A stretch of 7,427 nt of DNA from an uncultured Collinsella sp. (lineage in GTDB: Bacteria; Actinomycetota; Coriobacteriia; Coriobacteriales; Coriobacteriaceae). The notes below the pieces were generated by a model that saw only the letters and a program-made list of their open reading frames with translations, ran no database searches and was not told the origin of the DNA. Below, piece after piece: positions 5,049-7,427 of this stretch. The DNA is taken from the NCBI GenBank assembly GCA_900551555.1, contig URWC01000092.1:1-7427 (forward strand). Reading direction: 5' to 3'. The translations under genes and the position numbers were made by a program. The stretch's first letter is position 1. The number at the start of each line of letters is the position of its first letter.

Positions 5049-6050
5049 TTAGAGGGTGCTGAGAGTGGGGGTCCAGGCGATGGTGGGAGTCGCGCCGTCG
5101 AGAACCTCGTTGATGGTGGCGGCCATACCGGCGAGTAGGCTGTTCTCGCTTACGGTGAGCGCATCGTAGCCACCGGCGCGCATGAGCTCGCGAATCACCA
5201 CGGCGCCGGCCAGAATCACGCCCGCGCGCTTGGGCTGCACGCCCGGCAGCGCAGCGATACCCTCCACATCCAGCGTAGATATACGATCGATGGCGGCCGA
5301 GATCTGCTCCATCGAAAGCTCGCGCAGGTGCACAAAGCTCGAGTCGTACGGCTCCAGTTCGTGGACCAGCGCCACGAGCGTGGTGACGGTACCGCCCACC
5401 GCGACGAGGCGCTCGGCGCGCTCAAAGTCGCTGGGCAGGCCCTCAAAATAGGCGGAGAACTGCTCGCCCGCCCACGCGGCGGCAACCGCAAGCTCGTTCG
5501 TCGACGGCGGCAGCGCAGAGAAAAATCGCTCGGTCACGCGACGGCAACCGATGTCCAGCGAGCGCGTTCCCTCCAGCGCAAAGACCCCGCGCTCCGGCGC
5601 GTACACGCCCGTCGCGAGCTCCGTGGAGCCGCCGCCCGAATCGGCGACGATAATGCGTTCACCGGCAAAGTCGTGCGCCACGCCAAAAAATGTCAGGCGC
5701 GCCTCGACCTCGCCTGGAATCACCTGTGGCTCAAGCCCCAAATCGCGCAGGCCGTCCAGCAGCAGCGCAGCGTTGGACGCATCGCGCGCGGCACTCGTGC
5801 ACGTGGTGCAGACGCACGCGGCCCCAAAGGCACGCGCCTCGTCCACAAACATGCGGCATGCAGCGAGCACGCGCTCGACCGCCGCCTCGCAAAAGCGACC
5901 CGTCGCGTCCACACCCTCGCCCAGGTCGGTAATCTCGGTATGCTTGGACGATTCCACGATCGCCCCGGCCTCGACCTGCGCCAGCACCAGTCGCGACGAC
6001 ACCGTTCCCAGGTCGATCGCCGCCACCTTATATCGTTTGCAATCTGCCAT
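5049..6050 (-). CDS. ppx: Ppx/GppA-family exopolyphosphatase
   Basis: A 333-residue single-module member of the ASKHA-fold Ppx/GppA phosphatases, without the C-terminal HD-like domain of long forms. I place the start at ATG 6050, with GGAGGGGAG upstream; the longer frame is arginine-rich read-through of the upstream spacer and the divIC end. Phosphate-loop 1 is AAIDLGTVSSRLVL (10-23), where the family usually has GSNS. The catalytic segment PGEVEARLTFFGV has Glu116 in the expected position. Loop 2 is DSGGGSTEL (137-145), and the third motif is VGGTVTTL (218-225). The enzyme would remove phosphate from polyphosphate or pppGpp in the cytoplasm; sequence does not decide which. It follows the DivIC-like gene by 28 bases and is probably in the same operon. 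Confidence 0.93.
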   Translation of the reverse strand: MADCKRYKVAAIDLGTVSSRLVLAQVEAGAIVESSKHTEITDLGEGVDATGRFCEAAVERVLAACRMFVDEARAFGAACVCTTCTSAARDASNAALLLDGLRDLGLEPQVIPGEVEARLTFFGVAHDFAGERIIVADSGGGSTELATGVYAPERGVFALEGTRSLDIGCRRVTERFFSALPPSTNELAVAAAWAGEQFSAYFEGLPSDFERAERLVAVGGTVTTLVALVHELEPYDSSFVHLRELSMEQISAAIDRISTLDVEGIAALPGVQPKRAGVILAGAVVIRELMRAGGYDALTVSENSLLAGMAATINEVLDGATPTIAWTPTLSTL

Positions 6051-6078
6051 TGCGGGCTCCCCTCCGGGCGCTACTCGC

Positions 6079-6840
6079 CTACTCGCCGCTGGACGCGACC
6101 GTCTGACCCTCGACGCCGTTAAATCCAAACAGCATGTCGAGCGCCTGGATGTACCACGGCGCGTCCTTGCCGACTTCTTCGATCTCCTTGGCCACCTCGC
6201 TGGCCTTCTTGGCGTTCGACGACTTCTGGCTCGACGAGGCATCCGAATCGCCGTCCAGGCCCTGCACTTCAATCCTCTTCTCGCCGGGCATCACCAAGCC
6301 CAGGTCCTCGGATGCCGCATCCTTGATACCCTCCTCCGAGAGCAGCTTGTCGACGCTTTTTTGCAGCCCATCATTGTATTGCTGGCGAATCTCGACCTGC
6401 TTGGTCAAGATATCGCTCGAACGCTTTGCCACGTACAGGTCGCGCACGGGGAAATACAGGCTCACGAGCACCAGGGCAACGACGATGCCGATGAATAGCC
6501 CTCGCTGAGGACCGTGGGTAAAGTCGTAGATCGCCTTGACCACCGCGTTGTCGTTGGCGTAGTGCATAAAGTCCGAGCCCGAAAAACGGTTCGAGGGCCT
6601 GCTCGACCTATCGTGCGTTTGAGCCGACGAGCGCTGAGCATGCGACGAACGTGCCGGGCGCACTGGTCCATCTGCCGAAGTATTCACATGAGCATTGGGG
6701 CGCGAGGTACTTGTCGGGCGCTGCATGGAGCGGTCGGCGCCGGCGTAGGCGGACCCACCGAGCTGCACCGTGCGCGCACGGCGAGGCGACGGCTCACGCG
6801 AACCGGCGGAATAGTACCTGTTGTCGTAAATCTGATCCAT
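6079..6840 (-). CDS. DivIC/FtsB-like septum formation initiator
   Basis: A 253-residue protein started at ATG 6840, with AAGG eight bases upstream. Residues 11-95 are a Ser/Arg/Pro-rich, probably disordered cytoplasmic tail. A single membrane helix spans about 114-131. An outer segment at about 136-168 has coiled-coil character and is followed by the family signature of an acidic stretch and EDLGLVMPGEKRI (178-190). A low-complexity Asp/Ser/Lys stretch and a conserved-looking end (DAPWYIQALDMLFGF) follow. By family knowledge, DivIC/FtsB joins FtsL and FtsQ/DivIB in the divisome and helps to activate septal wall synthesis. It lies between enolase and ppx, a common actinobacterial order. It is longer than typical FtsB (about 100 residues) because of the two tails. 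Confidence 0.9.
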   Translation of the reverse strand: MDQIYDNRYYSAGSREPSPRRARTVQLGGSAYAGADRSMQRPTSTSRPNAHVNTSADGPVRPARSSHAQRSSAQTHDRSSRPSNRFSGSDFMHYANDNAVVKAIYDFTHGPQRGLFIGIVVALVLVSLYFPVRDLYVAKRSSDILTKQVEIRQQYNDGLQKSVDKLLSEEGIKDAASEDLGLVMPGEKRIEVQGLDGDSDASSSQKSSNAKKASEVAKEIEEVGKDAPWYIQALDMLFGFNGVEGQTVASSGE

Positions 6841-6877
6841 GTGCGCCTTGTGCGGTTGAGGTTTGTTTGCGCTAAGT

Positions 6878-6889
6878 ATTCTAGTTATA
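6878..6889 (-). promoter_or_regulatory. Candidate promoter of the divIC-ppx operon
   Basis: Two overlapping minus-strand -10-like hexamers are present: TATAAC (6884-6889) and TAGAAT (6878-6883), some 40 bases before the DivIC-like ATG. No clear -35 is seen. An independent promoter is expected here because a terminator closes the enolase transcript just upstream. Confidence 0.3.
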
Positions 6890-6930
6890 GCACGAGCGCC
6901 CGCACCGCCTTCGCCAGCCTTTGCTCGACA

Positions 6931-6963
6931 TAAAAAAGGCGCTGAGTCATATGGCCCAGCGCC
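6931..6963 (-). terminator. Rho-independent terminator of eno
   Basis: On the minus strand, GGCGCTG pairs with CAGCGCC around a 12-base loop and is followed by TTTTTTA. It lies 66 bases after the enolase stop. Confidence 0.88.
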
Positions 6964-7029
6964 CAATGGCGGCCATCAGAAGTGGAACGGAGCCGAGTCA
7001 GCCCCGCCCCCCCCGCGAGCGCCACTTGT

Positions 7030-7427
7030 TTAGCGAATGTTGTAGAACGCGGCCTTGCCGGCGTAGCGCGCACTGCCCTCGAGCTCGTCCTCGATGCGGA
7101 TGAGCTGGTTGTACTTGGCGATGCGATCGCTGCGGCACGGGGCGCCCGACTTGATCTGGCCGGCGTTGACGCCCACGACCAGGTCGGCGATCGTGGAGTC
7201 CTCGGTCTCGCCGGAGCGGTGACTCACGATGCAGGCGTAGCCGGCCTCCTTGGCGGTCTCGATGGCCTCGAGCGACTCGGTGAGCGTACCGATCTGGTTG
7301 ACCTTGACCAGGATCGCGTTGGCGGCACCAAGCTCGATGCCCTTCTTGAGGCGCTCGGTGTTGGTGACGAACAGGTCGTCGCCCACCAGCTGGACCTTGC
7401 CGCCCAACTCACGGGTCATCTCCTGCC
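7030..7427 (-). CDS. eno: Enolase, C-terminal part (5' end outside window)
   Basis: About 132 residues of the C-terminal barrel of phosphopyruvate hydratase, the glycolytic enzyme that converts 2-phosphoglycerate to phosphoenolpyruvate. VGDDLFVTN carries a Mg2+-binding Asp. The strand ILVKVNQIGTLTE holds the catalytic Lys equivalent to E. coli Lys341. The mobile substrate loop SHRSGETEDSTIADL is intact, and GQIKSGAPCRSDRIAKYNQ carries the second substrate-binding Lys. The protein ends in AFYNIR before TAA. The N-terminal two thirds of a normal 430-residue enolase lie beyond position 7427. A terminator follows 66 bases after the stop. Confidence 0.97.
   Translation of the reverse strand, partial: QEMTRELGGKVQLVGDDLFVTNTERLKKGIELGAANAILVKVNQIGTLTESLEAIETAKEAGYACIVSHRSGETEDSTIADLVVGVNAGQIKSGAPCRSDRIAKYNQLIRIEDELEGSARYAGKAAFYNIR

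Noticed and set aside
6051..6272. N-terminal extension of the Ppx protein to 407 residues
   Set aside because: The extension is arginine-rich out-of-frame translation of the end of the DivIC-like gene. ATG 6050 has a good ribosome-binding site and gives the family's usual N-terminus.
6841..6966. Upstream extension of the DivIC-like protein to 295 residues
   Set aside because: It would start inside the enolase terminator and run through the candidate promoter; ATG 6840 is better placed.
7007..7014. Run of eight C as a possible phase-variable tract
   Set aside because: It lies after the enolase stop and before its terminator, where slippage would change no reading frame or promoter that I can see.

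Overview
The window looks like chromosome of a GC-rich actinobacterium, most likely a gut Coriobacteriia of the Collinsella type. I base this on the high GC in third codon positions, the actinobacterial neighbourhood of enolase, a DivIC/FtsB-like protein and a Ppx/GppA phosphatase, and the style of the intergenic repeats. The genus is a judgement from memory, not a search result.

Left part (1-3161): the end of an OmpR/PhoB-type response regulator overlaps the start of its membrane histidine kinase, and both end at a strong hairpin terminator near 1545. Facing them from the other side of that terminator is a two-gene minus-strand operon: an orphan galactitol-type PTS EIIB followed by a small VOC/glyoxalase-fold protein. 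The VOC protein resembles the C-terminal domain found on some KHG/KDPG aldolases. A divergent intergenic region (2259-2421) separates this operon from a plus-strand membrane-anchored, TPR-like protein of unknown function. That gene is followed by a tRNA-Leu (anticodon UAA) with its own terminator.

Middle part (3144-5048): this is a repeat-dense accessory segment. The 3' end of tRNA-Leu, together with its terminator, is present a second time 163 bp downstream. Between the copies lie two perfect hairpins with the same GCGCAGC core and an orphan antisense T-arm. A long palindrome with 23-bp perfect arms begins where the duplication ends. A 33-bp hairpin-bearing tandem repeat (about 2.6 copies) follows and runs up to the promoter of a stand-alone AAA ATPase (AAA_14 plus DUF4143) whose C-terminus keeps a PD-(D/E)xK-like residue pattern. 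Downstream of the ATPase are a 27-bp tandem repeat and a second, diverged copy of the long palindrome, so the ATPase is bracketed by related palindromes. This segment is the best candidate in the window for something undescribed.

Right part (5049-7427): a minus-strand housekeeping run. The enolase C-terminus ends at a clear terminator. It is followed by a DivIC/FtsB-like septum protein and then a Ppx/GppA-type exopolyphosphatase, which form a probable two-gene operon with its own promoter region.
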